Notes under the pieces: generated by a model | Seen by the model: only the letters and a program-made list of their open reading frames with translations | What the model was told of the DNA's origin: nothing | Databases searched by the model: none | Source of the DNA: an uncultured Hippea sp. | GTDB taxonomy: Bacteria > Campylobacterota_A > Desulfurellia > JAADFJ01 | NCBI GenBank assembly: GCA_913009315.1 | Contig: CAJVZA010000013.1 | Location: 1-35,978 of the forward strand | Reading direction: 5' to 3' | DNA: 35,978 nt | Position numbers and translations under genes: made by a program | Shown here: in pieces, positions 25,483 through 33,921 of the stretch | Position numbering within the stretch: position 1 is the stretch's first letter | How the letters are laid out: each line of letters starts with the position of its first letter

Positions 25483-26544
25483 TTACGGAAATTTGACCTC
25501 AACTCTATTTCTGCCATTACGTTTGGCTATATAGAGTGCATTATCGGCACGTTCCATACAATCTGAAACGCTGTCCGAATAAATTAAAATCGGCGCAACT
25601 CCAAAACTTGCCGTATATTTGATAACTTTATTTTCATATTCCAAAAATCCTGCTGCAAATCTCTGCCGCATCTTTTCAGCAACCTTTACAGCTACATCTA
25701 CCGGTGTATTGAGGATAATTATAAACTCTTCTCCGCCATAACGAAAAGCCTTATCGGTTTCCCTTATATTTGATCTTATAACTGATGCAAACTGTTTCAG
25801 GACTTCGTCTCCGGCAAGATGACCGAAGTTGTCGTTTATAAGTTTAAATCTATCTATATCTGCCATTATCACTGAATATACGCCTGCGCTACCCTTCGAA
25901 TTTAGAATTTTGGTTAAAAAATCCTCCAATGTTCTTCTGTTAAAGATATTTGTCAGCGGATCTATGTTAGATTTGCTCTTGAAAAACTCTATTCTATTTC
26001 TCATGTTTACTATTCTGTTTTCATGTCTGTACAGGTGAAAGGAGTATTTAAGAAGCAGAGATGCTATTCTCGAAAAGAACTCGGCAATTTTAGTTTGAGC
26101 GCTATCGTATTTTCGATGATCTTTCTTTCTTGAAATAGCGATTGAGCCAAGCAGTAAACCGTTTGCAGTCAAGGGAACTCCGATTGAAGATGAGATCACT
26201 TCTGCAAATCCTTTCAATTTTTTTCGCTCTTCCGGGTTCAAACTTGCCATATATTCTGAATAGCTCTCAATTAAAACCGGATGGTTGTATTTAGCGGCAC
26301 TTCCTGCTGCACCTGATCCTATCTCTAAATGATCAGGTGAATCTTTCAGATCAAAACCCACACTAACCATCAGATCTAACTTGCCGGTTTTTCTGTTATA
26401 AGAAAATATATTTCCCATCTGGGAATCAGTCAGCTTCATAGCAGTGCGAATCACAAGTCGGAGCAGATCTTTGTGCGACCTCTTTTCCAGGACAAGCGCA
26501 AAAAAATCCTCAATGAAGTCTAGTACATCACTACTTATCTGCAT
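25483..26544 (-). CDS. GAF-GGDEF diguanylate cyclase
   Basis: Soluble signalling enzyme that makes cyclic di-GMP. It is 353 aa: an N-terminal GAF sensor domain (about 18-160), a linker helix (about 165-190) and a GGDEF domain (about 190-350). The active site GGEEF (270-274) is intact. A product-inhibition I-site RETD (261-264) lies exactly five residues before it. [21 protein letters not shown] is the metal- and substrate-binding stretch. No transmembrane segment is visible, so the signal is probably cytoplasmic. It overlaps cysE by 14 bases. The 180 bases after its stop contain no gene. Confidence 0.92.
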   Translation of the reverse strand: MQISSDVLDFIEDFFALVLEKRSHKDLLRLVIRTAMKLTDSQMGNIFSYNRKTGKLDLMVSVGFDLKDSPDHLEIGSGAAGSAAKYNHPVLIESYSEYMASLNPEERKKLKGFAEVISSSIGVPLTANGLLLGSIAISRKKDHRKYDSAQTKIAEFFSRIASLLLKYSFHLYRHENRIVNMRNRIEFFKSKSNIDPLTNIFNRRTLEDFLTKILNSKGSAGVYSVIMADIDRFKLINDNFGHLAGDEVLKQFASVIRSNIRETDKAFRYGGEEFIIILNTPVDVAVKVAEKMRQRFAAGFLEYENKVIKYTASFGVAPILIYSDSVSDCMERADNALYIAKRNGRNRVEVKFP

Positions 26545-27244
26545 TATCCCGAAAACCGTTATTATTTGACGAAGTCAGAATTCTATTCAGTTCTTCAATC
26601 TCTTTTTCATCTTCAGAAAGATCCGACTCAAAGTCAATCTGCTTTTCAATTGCTTTAATTCGCTTCAGCAGAAAATAGAGCAGCTTGCCTTCTATATCCG
26701 GAACTTTATGCTCAAGCATAATTTCATGATCCTTTGTTTTTCTTTTTACTATTTTGCCCGGTATGCCCACAACAGTGGAATCAGAAGGAACATCTTTTAC
26801 AATGACGGATCCGGATCCGATTCTGCTGTCATCTCCAACGGTAATGTTGCCGAGAATCTTTGCTCCTGCCCCAATAACAACGCGATTGCCTATTGTCGGA
26901 TGCCGTTTCACCTTTTTTGTACTTGTTCCGCCAAGCGTTACCCCTTGATAGATGGTTACATCATCACCTATCTCTGTGGTCTCTCCTATTACAACGCCCA
27001 TCCCGTGATCTATGAAAAATCGTTTTCCTATTTTTGCCCCCGGATGAATTTCAATTCCGGTCAAAAATCTGGAAATATGAGAAATGAATCTGGCCGGGAA
27101 ATAAAACCTGTTTTGCCACAAAGCCGAAGCCATCCTGTGAAACAAAAGGGCATGAAAACCGGGATAGCAGAAAACTATCTCAAGGACGGTTCTTGCCGCC
27201 GGATCTCTTTGAAAAATGGTCTGTATCTCTTTTTTAATTGACAA
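26531..27244 (-). CDS. cysE: Serine O-acetyltransferase
   Basis: First step of cysteine synthesis: acetylates L-serine with acetyl-CoA. It is 237 aa. The N-terminal helical domain contains [13 protein letters not shown] and [14 protein letters not shown]. Left-handed beta-helix hexapeptide repeats follow from about 65, with [18 protein letters not shown] (catalytic His/Asp region), QGVTLGGTS and [20 protein letters not shown]. The tail beyond 190 is charged and longer than in short bacterial forms. It overlaps the GGDEF gene by 14 bases; no cysK is adjacent. It diverges from holA across a 57-base gap that must hold both promoters. Confidence 0.94.
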   Translation of the reverse strand: MSIKKEIQTIFQRDPAARTVLEIVFCYPGFHALLFHRMASALWQNRFYFPARFISHISRFLTGIEIHPGAKIGKRFFIDHGMGVVIGETTEIGDDVTIYQGVTLGGTSTKKVKRHPTIGNRVVIGAGAKILGNITVGDDSRIGSGSVIVKDVPSDSTVVGIPGKIVKRKTKDHEIMLEHKVPDIEGKLLYFLLKRIKAIEKQIDFESDLSEDEKEIEELNRILTSSNNNGFRDNADK

Positions 27245-27301
27245 AATGTTAACCTCTATATTGCTATTGCCGTAATTCTATTATATACTTAAAATTTGTC
27301 A

Positions 27302-28171
27302 ATGAAGTTAAAAGAAGAAATTAAAAATGGAATTTTTCACAAGCTGTATCTATTTATAGGCACAGATAAAGCACTTATAAAAAAGAGAATCGGTCGGATT
27401 GCAGATGCACTTAATCTTCAACTCCCGAAATCTGTCACAATTGAAAATGAAATCCAATGGAAAGAACTTCTCTCTTCTCTCAATGAACAGCAGCTTTTTT
27501 CAAAAACCCGTCTGGAAGTTGCCGTACTTCCTTTCGTTCCCAAAAAACTTAATTTTGACTTTGCTGAGGGCAATCATCTTGGGCTGATTTCAGAAAAACC
27601 GATAAAGTTTGCTCTTGCCGATTGTTATATAGAAGATACCGGAAAATTTGGAAAATCTGAATATACCAAATATATTAAGTATTTTATTGCGCATCACGGC
27701 AAGAGCGCCGATCATGAAATAATTGAAACGATATATGAAAATTGCGGAAAAGATATAGCAAAGATAGAACAGGAAACATTAAAACTTATCGCATATATTG
27801 GCGCAAGAGACAGTATAAGCAGCGATGATCTCATCATATTGACAAAAAAGAGCTCCGGCGGCTGGATAAATCTGCATAAAAAAGGACTCTCATTTTCATA
27901 CAATGACAGATTTTTGAAAAGAATCGAAAAAGACGGCAAACCTCCTCAAGTTGCATTGGGAACGATTTTTAATACATTGATTAAACAATCGGAACATATA
28001 AAAAAGAAAAACTTCGATCAGGCATTGGAACTGGTCAAGCAAGCGGATATTGCAATAAAAAGATCTGATTTATCTTTGGGATTTATCATATTGAGACAGC
28101 TATTGTTTAAATTAAACATAATTATAGACGGTAAATTTTCGGGCCAAAATTTTTGGAAAATTATAGATTAA
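27302..28171 (+). CDS. holA: Probable DNA polymerase III delta subunit (divergent HolA)
   Basis: Clamp-loader subunit that opens the beta clamp. The product is about 290 aa, shorter than the usual 330-345. Features that fit are FHKLYLFIGTDKALIKKRI at the N-terminus (HolA-type ..vYLLyGdE.fli...), a first domain with ..LSSLNEQQLFSKTRLEVAVLPF, and the C-terminal helical domain with LKRIEKDGKPPQVALGTIF and LVKQADIAIKRSDLSLGFIILRQLL. I took ATG 27302 rather than the in-frame TTG 27296; neither has a clear ribosome-binding site. Overall similarity is weak, so confidence is moderate. It ends before a repeat-bearing intergenic region. Confidence 0.65.
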   Translation: MKLKEEIKNGIFHKLYLFIGTDKALIKKRIGRIADALNLQLPKSVTIENEIQWKELLSSLNEQQLFSKTRLEVAVLPFVPKKLNFDFAEGNHLGLISEKPIKFALADCYIEDTGKFGKSEYTKYIKYFIAHHGKSADHEIIETIYENCGKDIAKIEQETLKLIAYIGARDSISSDDLIILTKKSSGGWINLHKKGLSFSYNDRFLKRIEKDGKPPQVALGTIFNTLIKQSEHIKKKNFDQALELVKQADIAIKRSDLSLGFIILRQLLFKLNIIIDGKFSGQNFWKIID

Positions 28172-28483
28172 TGAAACTGACTTCTTCAGATAATATCTTT
28201 CCATAGTACCTTTTTTGCCTATGTTATCTGCCGGTCTTCGTAACGACCGATCATCCATTGCGGAAAATTGTTATCGGCAGACTTTGAAATAGGTACTCCG
28301 GCAGGGGAAAATCCCTGATACAGATCTCCATCCACCGTTTAGAATGGGGCGCTGCCTTTAGAGGCCTCATATGAAACCTCTGCACAATAAACGAATTCTG
28401 TGTATCTGCTTATTGTACAGTGGTCTCATAATGCCTCATCAAACTGTCAAGACAACTTTTCTAAATACTCATTTTCTATCAGC
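28172..28483. other. Convergent intergenic region between holA and ccmA
   Basis: There is no gene in these 312 bases. They hold the compact palindrome listed separately and several smaller hairpins: CGGTC/GACCG (28232-28249); a longer-range pair TCTGCCG (28227-28233) with CGGCAGA (28275-28281) that shares bases with it and would exclude it; and AGGG/CCCT near 28303-28316. It marks the boundary between the core-gene block and the ccm operon. Confidence 0.45.
28371..28429. repeat. Compact palindromic repeat copy 4, beside the ccm operon
   Basis: A 59-bp palindrome with left arm ATGAAACCTCTGCACAATAAAC (28371-28392) and right arm 28408-28429. On the reverse strand the right arm reads ATGAGACCACTGTACAATAA. 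The arms differ at four positions and enclose about 15 bases. Same family as 3056-3108. GCCTCAT occurs just left (28364-28370) and just right (28433-28439), a possible 7-bp target duplication. It lies 54 bases beyond the ccmA stop, between two converging genes. Confidence 0.75.
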
Positions 28484-29206
28484 TTATGAAGAAGTTTCGC
28501 CATCCACATGAGCAAAGTAGATCTTTTCAAAAGTCTGCCGATCAACTTTTTCAGCTTCCTGACTGTAAACAATTCTTCCGGACACCATGATAGCTATCAT
28601 ATCACTTATTTCCAAACCTCGTGAAAGATCATGGGTAGTCATAATTATGGTTCGCTTGCCGGTGTGCAGTTTTGCTAATAGATTTCTAAAAATTCTGGCA
28701 GCATGTTGATCTAAACCGGTGTATGGCTCATCAAAAAAAAGTACCACAGGCTGATGAACTATTGCTCTGGCAATGGAAAGACGCTGCTGCATTCCCCGGG
28801 AAAAAGTCCTCACCAACTCATGTCTTCGTAAAAACAAGCCAACCTCTTTGATAACTTCTTCCACCCGCTGTTCTAAATTTTCTACGTCATACAATTGCCC
28901 GTAGAATTTTATATTTTCATAAGCAGTCAAATTATCATAGAGAAAGGTCTGATGAGAAATGACTCCGATTCTGCGGCGAAGTTCTTCTCCTTCCTCCGCA
29001 TCAAATCCCGCCACACGAAAACATCCTGAGGTAGAATTAGTCAAGGTGGATAAAATTTTGATGAGGGTGGTTTTGCCGGCTCCATTGGGTCCGAAAATAG
29101 TCAGAAACTTCCCTTTATCCACCTTTAGGTTAACCCCTCTGAGAGCCTTGTAGCGACCGAATGATTTGGTTAAATTTTCTATTTCTACTGCCCATTCGGA
29201 CATCAT
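28484..29206 (-). CDS. ccmA: Haem-export-type ABC ATPase CcmA
   Basis: ATPase that energises release of holo-CcmE from CcmC, working with CcmB. It is 240 aa. Walker A GPNGAGKTT lies at 39-47. The signature is the variant SRGMQ (136-140), common in CcmA and DrrA-type ATPases. Walker B VVLFFDEP is at 154-161, with TTHD as the switch His. On sequence alone it could be another ABC-2-type ATPase; its position as the last gene of the ccm operon decides the call. In most ccm operons ccmA comes first beside ccmB, so its place at the far end is unusual. Overlaps the preceding gene by 4 bases. Confidence 0.85.
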   Translation of the reverse strand: MMSEWAVEIENLTKSFGRYKALRGVNLKVDKGKFLTIFGPNGAGKTTLIKILSTLTNSTSGCFRVAGFDAEEGEELRRRIGVISHQTFLYDNLTAYENIKFYGQLYDVENLEQRVEEVIKEVGLFLRRHELVRTFSRGMQQRLSIARAIVHQPVVLFFDEPYTGLDQHAARIFRNLLAKLHTGKRTIIMTTHDLSRGLEISDMIAIMVSGRIVYSQEAEKVDRQTFEKIYFAHVDGETSS

Positions 29207-30372
29207 TCATTCTCCGTATTTTTACCTTCTTTATACAATTCCATCAATTTTTCTTTTTTTTGTCTGCGGAGAGTTCGGTAATTCATTTCGGAAATCTCAC
29301 CGGCATGGAACCGGTCATCTAATTGAGCTATGGCGGAAAGAAGAGCTTCCTTATTATCTTTAATCACCTCTTTTTTATCCTTTGCTGTTTTCTTTTTTCT
29401 AAACAAAGGATAAGCGAATCCCAGAAGAATCAGAATGACAACCAAGCTATAGATGATTATTCTAAGGTAACCATTATCTGCAGGTAAATCGGAAAGCTTT
29501 AAATTCAAAAGAGTACCGGCTTTTATTTCTCCCTTTGTCTGCAGATATAAATAGCTTTTGCCGTTGAGTTTTACTGTCGTGGAAGAGAAGGGAATTCCCT
29601 GGCTTACTACTTTGACTTTTCCCTCGGGAAAAAGAATACTTAGATGTTCAGTGTCATAATCCAGCAATCTTCGGAAAAGATATTTGGATGAGTTGTACTT
29701 AAGCCGGTAGGTAAAAACGACCTGTCTCTGACCCGGTTTGACGGACATAGTATCCAGCAAACCTTGCTCGGTAGGAATAACGCAGCAGACCATGAGTCCT
29801 TCTCCCTGAGGATATTTCGGATTGGCAAATCCTTTCGGCAGTGAGAATTTCAGAGTGATTTTTCTTGTTCTCCCTTCTTCTTTTTTGCCGATATAGGTTC
29901 GTTCTCCGCTATTATAGAAAATAAGAACCTCCCTAACAAGAAGAAGCTTCCCTTGAATGTCAAAAATTATGTGATGCATCTTTACACTGATGTTTCTGGC
30001 ACTGGATGTAGCGTCATATACACTAAATTGGAAATTCTTTACCGTTGCTGCACCATTAAAGATTATCGTCTTACTCCAATATTCCGCTTCATGATATTTT
30101 GAATATAAGCTGTAACTATAATCCTGTCCGGTGGACAGATTTTCAAATCGGAATTTGCCGTTTTCATCGGTTTTGCTGCTCTCATTACCGGCATCTTTTT
30201 GATTAAGATATTTGTAGATAACTATCTTTTGATCAGGAACCGGCTTTCCGGTAGTTTTATTGATCATCGTTCCTTCAATAATTCCCTTATCCGGTTCAAT
30301 GGCCTGTGCTGTATTCCACTCCACGGTCAGGAATAGTAAAAATATTATCATTACGTATTTTTTTATTTTCAT
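29203..30372 (-). CDS. Membrane protein with carboxypeptidase-regulatory-like domain and CcmI-like tail
   Basis: Not a recognised ccm gene. I placed the start at ATG 30372 (ATGA overlap with the upstream gene), giving 389 aa. It has a signal peptide (about 1-24, ending AQA). A carboxypeptidase-regulatory-like beta-sandwich (about 28-110) contains IEGTMINKTTGKPVPDQKI and TDENGKFRFENL. A long beta-rich periplasmic region follows, then one membrane helix (about 302-322). The cytoplasmic tail KEALLSAIAQLDDRFHAGEI with SEMNYRTL matches the segment in the neighbouring zinc-ribbon protein and resembles the N-terminal part of CcmI. A haem or apocytochrome handling role is inferred from context only. 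Confidence 0.7.
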   Translation of the reverse strand: MKIKKYVMIIFLLFLTVEWNTAQAIEPDKGIIEGTMINKTTGKPVPDQKIVIYKYLNQKDAGNESSKTDENGKFRFENLSTGQDYSYSLYSKYHEAEYWSKTIIFNGAATVKNFQFSVYDATSSARNISVKMHHIIFDIQGKLLLVREVLIFYNSGERTYIGKKEEGRTRKITLKFSLPKGFANPKYPQGEGLMVCCVIPTEQGLLDTMSVKPGQRQVVFTYRLKYNSSKYLFRRLLDYDTEHLSILFPEGKVKVVSQGIPFSSTTVKLNGKSYLYLQTKGEIKAGTLLNLKLSDLPADNGYLRIIIYSLVVILILLGFAYPLFRKKKTAKDKKEVIKDNKEALLSAIAQLDDRFHAGEISEMNYRTLRRQKKEKLMELYKEGKNTENE

Positions 30373-30887
30373 TTCAATTCTCTCCCGCATTGCGAACAAA
30401 ATTTACTGCTTTTATCGCATTTGAAACCACAGTGAGGACAAAAAGATAAGGATTTACGACGAGCAAGGATTTCTTTTTCTATAAAGCTGTCCGCATCTTC
30501 CGAATTTTCCAATTTCTCTCTTTCCCCAATTTCTCCTGATAAGGAATGGGGTTTTCTTCGGGCAAGAACTTCCTTTTCCATAATGTTATCCATGCTCTTT
30601 CCTTCTCTTACTTCATCAATCTCTTTAAGAATAAGGAGAGCATCTCTCCGATATCTTTCCTTTAATTCTTTATAATCTTCTTCGGAAAGCTTGTTGGTTT
30701 TAAAATCAAAGTCCAGTTCTTTGATGGCTGAATAGAGAGCTTCTTTTCTGGAGAGCAGTTCATCAAGCCGCCTATTCATATAAGTTTCAACCGGTACTTC
30801 CTTCAACTTCCCATAAAAAAGAGGATACCCCAATGCTATAAGCACTATCACGATTATGGCTGCGGCCGCGGCTATAAATAGTAACAT
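30369..30887 (-). CDS. CcmI-like membrane protein with C-terminal zinc ribbon
   Basis: 172 aa. It has one N-terminal membrane helix (about 3-24) and a helical segment SRKEALYSAIKELDFDFK (about 50-67) followed by LSEEDYKELKERYRRD, which looks like the N-terminal unit of CcmI. Two copies of EKE(V/I)LARRK follow, then a zinc ribbon CPHC..CSQC (C150, C153, C164, C167). The TPR domain of true CcmI is absent. The charged tail is probably cytoplasmic. It lies between ccmH and the carboxypeptidase-like gene, overlapping the latter by ATGA, so it belongs to the ccm operon. Function unproven; it may stand in for CcmI. Confidence 0.7.
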   Translation of the reverse strand: MLLFIAAAAAIIVIVLIALGYPLFYGKLKEVPVETYMNRRLDELLSRKEALYSAIKELDFDFKTNKLSEEDYKELKERYRRDALLILKEIDEVREGKSMDNIMEKEVLARRKPHSLSGEIGEREKLENSEDADSFIEKEILARRKSLSFCPHCGFKCDKSSKFCSQCGRELK

Positions 30888-30900
30888 TATGATATTCCTT

Positions 30901-31371
30901 TCACTGATCGAACTCTTTCAGTTCCTTATCCAACTTTTTCTCATATTCGATCTTCATTTCCTCATCTCCTTTCTTTTCAAATTCATTTTCTTTATTATCA
31001 TCTCTTCTGCTATTTACCCATTTAATAATGATTAAATATATAACCAACCCTCCTATGGCTATAAACAAGAAAGGGGTAATCCATGCAGTCAGATCGAATC
31101 CTCTTTTGGTGGGAGCAGCCAGAATTCCTTCTCCATACATGCGAACGAAATATTTTAGTATTTTCTTTTCGGACCAACCGGCGTTGATCTGTTTCTGAAT
31201 CAATTTCTTCATATCACCGGCAGTCTTCATTTCGCAGATGTTGAGCAGTTTTCCGCATCCGCAGTTGCAGATCAGGTTCCCTGCAACATCGTTTACACTG
31301 AGAGCCCATACATTTAAAGGAGAGAAAATTAAAGCAAAGATTAAGCCAAAAGCCATTAAGTTCAGCTTCAA
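30901..31371 (-). CDS. ccmH: CcmH-type thiol protein with an unusual CxCxC motif
   Basis: CcmH keeps apocytochrome cysteines reduced for haem attachment. It is 156 aa: signal peptide (about 1-23), a short helical domain with LICNCGCGKLLNIC (C35, C37, C39, C46), then IQKQINAGWSEKKILKYFVRMYGEGILAAP, the diagnostic CcmH/NrfF helix pattern. A membrane helix (about 96-114) and a Lys/Glu-rich tail follow. The classical motif is RCxxCQ; here the spacing is CxCxC, with a fourth Cys downstream. Only the N-terminal CcmH domain is present. No CcmG thioredoxin gene is in the operon. Starts one base after ccmF. Confidence 0.82.
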   Translation of the reverse strand: MKLNLMAFGLIFALIFSPLNVWALSVNDVAGNLICNCGCGKLLNICEMKTAGDMKKLIQKQINAGWSEKKILKYFVRMYGEGILAAPTKRGFDLTAWITPFLFIAIGGLVIYLIIIKWVNSRRDDNKENEFEKKGDEEMKIEYEKKLDKELKEFDQ

Positions 31372-31372
31372 T

Positions 31373-33358
31373 TTATATCTCCAACCGGCTCATGCCGTGT
31401 GCGGCGGTAAGTGCTTTTGCGCCTTTGCGTCTTTTTCTATCCGGCCAGAGAACGATGATTCCTCCCAGCACGAGAACATAACCGCCGATCCACATCCAGC
31501 TCATCAAAGGGTTGATGATAATTTTAAAGGTAGCGCTTCCATTTTTATATCCTGCCAGAATAACATAAAGATCCTCCTCAAGAGTGGAGCGGATGGCTAC
31601 TTCGCTGCTTGGCTGCTCCTGACCTTTATAGAAATCTTTTTCGGGAGTAAGGATTCCCACTTTCTTTCCTTCCTTATAGATGGAAAGAGTGGTGGCCACG
31701 ATATATTTATTCCGCGTAGGATACTCAGAGTAGCTGTCGTATCTGAGAGTATAATTTTTAACGGTTGATGATTCTCCCTTCGTCAGAGTAACTACCTTTT
31801 CCGATTTGAATGCCTTTCCGGTAACCCCGATAAAGATGAGGATAATTCCTATGTGAACTACATAGCCGCCATATCTCCTCTTATTTTTTCTTATCAGTGT
31901 AAAAAAGGCTTTTAATCGTCCTTCTCCGGTCATCTCTCTGCGTGCCATTGTTCCCCGAATAAACTCCGTAAGAATAGTGGTTGCTACAAAAATGGATAAG
32001 GTAAAAGAGATAAGGGCAAGAGTATTCCGTATTCCCATAATAAAAAGCACTATTCCTCCCGTCAAGCCTGCCGTAAAGGGATAGAGAAAATTTTTCATTA
32101 GATTGCGGCGGGAGGCGCTGCGCCATGAAATAAGGGGACAGATGCCGGTAAGCAGGAGAAGAGTCAGAAAAATAGGAATGGTTACCTGATTGAAGAACGG
32201 AGGTCCTACGGTAACCTTTACTCCCCGCACCACCTCTGAAATAATAGGGAAAACCGTTCCCCAGAAAATGGCAAAGGTAGCTCCCACCAAAAGCAAGTTA
32301 TTTAAAAGAAAGCTGCTCTCCCGGGAAAGCAGAGAATCCAATTCATTTCGACTGCTGAGCAAGGGTAGTCGCTTAATAAGGAGACCGTAAGAAAATATAA
32401 GAATAATTACAATAAAACCCAGAAAAAGGTAACCAAGAAGAGGCGATTCCGCAAACGCGTGAACGGAAGAAACGATTCCGCTGCGGGTAAGAAAAGTCCC
32501 AAAAATAGTCAGAACAAAAGTAAGAATAATGAGAATCATGTTCCAAACTTTGAGCATATCTCTCTTTTCCTGAATAATAACGGAGTGGAGATAGGCAGTT
32601 GCCACCAACCATGGCATAAAAGAGGCGCTTTCTACCGGATCCCACATCCAGAAACCTCCCCAACCCAATTCTACATACGCCCACCAGGAGCCAAAGAGAT
32701 TACCGATGGCCAAAAATAACCATGCAAAGATCGTCCAGCGCCGGGTGCTCCTGATCCATTCATCCCCTAAGCGTCCCGTCATAAGCGAAGCTATGGCAAA
32801 AGCGAAAGGAATAGTGAAGCCGACATAACCCATGTAAAGGGTAGGGGGATGAAAGAGCATCCCTGGATTTTGAAGAAGAGGATTCAACCCCTGTCCGTCC
32901 TGAGGAACAAAAGGCAACTTTTTAAAAAGATCGGTGACAAAGACAAGCAAAAAGAGAAAAAAGGAAGCAACAGTCATCATTACCGAGATAACATAAGGCA
33001 TAATGTCACGATTTTGCCGCAAATTCTGAATTACGACCAGGGAAGCAAAAATGCTGAGAAACCACACCCATAGAAGCAGTGAACCGGCATTACCGGCATA
33101 GAAAGCAGAAATAGTGTAGAACAGGGGAAGACTTCGACTGGTGTAGGAAGCCACGTATTCCAACTGGAAATTATGTGTGATAAGAGCATAAAGAAGTGAA
33201 GCTGCAGTAATGGTTATAAGTCCGCTGACCACAAAAACCGCATTCCGGCTGCTGCTTATCAGCTTCATATTCCCTGTCTTTTTAGCAATTGCAGAACAAA
33301 CAGCTGCATAGACAGAAACAATCAAAGCCGCAATGATAGAAAAATAACCGATATTCAT
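31373..33358 (-). CDS. ccmF: Cytochrome c haem lyase subunit CcmF
   Basis: Polytopic membrane protein that joins haem to apocytochrome c. It is 661 aa with about 14-15 membrane segments, close to the family norm. The tryptophan-rich WWD haem-handling motif WGGFWMWDPVE lies at about 230-240, followed by SFMPWLVATAYLHSV. NPLLQNPGMLFHPPTLYMGYVG precedes it and contains a conserved His. GGYVVHIGIILIFIGVTG (near 495-515) and a periplasmic beta-domain follow. It sits 13 bases after ccmE and one base before ccmH. Confidence 0.95.
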   Translation of the reverse strand: MNIGYFSIIAALIVSVYAAVCSAIAKKTGNMKLISSSRNAVFVVSGLITITAASLLYALITHNFQLEYVASYTSRSLPLFYTISAFYAGNAGSLLLWVWFLSIFASLVVIQNLRQNRDIMPYVISVMMTVASFFLFLLVFVTDLFKKLPFVPQDGQGLNPLLQNPGMLFHPPTLYMGYVGFTIPFAFAIASLMTGRLGDEWIRSTRRWTIFAWLFLAIGNLFGSWWAYVELGWGGFWMWDPVESASFMPWLVATAYLHSVIIQEKRDMLKVWNMILIILTFVLTIFGTFLTRSGIVSSVHAFAESPLLGYLFLGFIVIILIFSYGLLIKRLPLLSSRNELDSLLSRESSFLLNNLLLVGATFAIFWGTVFPIISEVVRGVKVTVGPPFFNQVTIPIFLTLLLLTGICPLISWRSASRRNLMKNFLYPFTAGLTGGIVLFIMGIRNTLALISFTLSIFVATTILTEFIRGTMARREMTGEGRLKAFFTLIRKNKRRYGGYVVHIGIILIFIGVTGKAFKSEKVVTLTKGESSTVKNYTLRYDSYSEYPTRNKYIVATTLSIYKEGKKVGILTPEKDFYKGQEQPSSEVAIRSTLEEDLYVILAGYKNGSATFKIIINPLMSWMWIGGYVLVLGGIIVLWPDRKRRKGAKALTAAHGMSRLEI

Positions 33359-33371
33359 TATATCTTACCTC

Positions 33372-33779
33372 TCACTTCTTCTTTTCGGGAATGGCAGACA
33401 AATACTTTGAGGGACATTTGGCCAACAGTGCAGCGGCTCGAAAAAAGCCTCTGGGAGAATATGTACCTTCGGCAACTACACTTGCTCCATTCTTGAAGGC
33501 ATCGGGAATTACCCCTTTATATATAACCGGAAGGCTCTTTTTCCCATCAGTAATACTGAATTTTAGTTTTAGCTTAAGTTTGTCCCATTCTATAGAACCT
33601 TTTACCACCCGTCCTCCTAAGTTTACTTTTTCTCCATAGACGGAATTACCTTTGGCCATAAGTTCACTGACCGTCATATAGTAACGCATTGTTCCTTCCA
33701 TTCCCGTATAGATCAGGTAAATTAGTACTAATAGAAGGATGCTTCCTCCGATAATAAATCTAAATCTTTTTATTTTCAT
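33372..33779 (-). CDS. ccmE: Haem chaperone CcmE, CxxxY variant
   Basis: Periplasmic haem carrier that binds haem covalently and hands it to CcmF. It is 135 aa with one N-terminal anchor (about 8-25) and an OB-fold beta-barrel (VNLGGRVVKGSIEWD; FSITDGKKSLPVIYKGVIPDAF; VVAEGTYSPRGFFRA). The usual HxxxY haem-binding motif is replaced by CPSKY: C122 and Y126. Cys-type CcmE is known from Desulfovibrio and archaea (System I*), where Cys binds haem. The start is ATG 33779, nested within ccmD by 20 bases. Confidence 0.92.
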   Translation of the reverse strand: MKIKRFRFIIGGSILLLVLIYLIYTGMEGTMRYYMTVSELMAKGNSVYGEKVNLGGRVVKGSIEWDKLKLKLKFSITDGKKSLPVIYKGVIPDAFKNGASVVAEGTYSPRGFFRAAALLAKCPSKYLSAIPEKKK

Positions 33780-33921
33780 CTCTTCCTTTTGCCATTATCC
33801 TTTTCAGGGATTTCAACTCCTTTCTCAATCTGTTCTGATCTCTCTGAAGTTTTAAAAGATAGATAAAGACACCAACCCAGACGAAGATATAGGCTGCCAT
33901 GAAATAATCTAAGTTTGTCAT
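33760..33921 (-). CDS. ccmD: Small haem-export protein CcmD
   Basis: A 53-aa ORF in the gap between ccmC and ccmE. It encodes MTNLDYFMAAYIFVWVGVF, one membrane helix, then a basic amphipathic tail (YLLKLQRDQNRLRKEL.. KRIMAKG). This is exactly the CcmD layout: a short N-terminus ending in a helix with YxxxW, then a charged cytoplasmic tail. ATG 33921 overlaps the ccmC stop as ATGA, and its own end overlaps ccmE by 20 bases. CcmD helps form the CcmABC-CcmE complex. Identity rests on position and layout, since the family is poorly conserved. Confidence 0.85.
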   Translation of the reverse strand: MTNLDYFMAAYIFVWVGVFIYLLKLQRDQNRLRKELKSLKRIMAKGRDENKKI

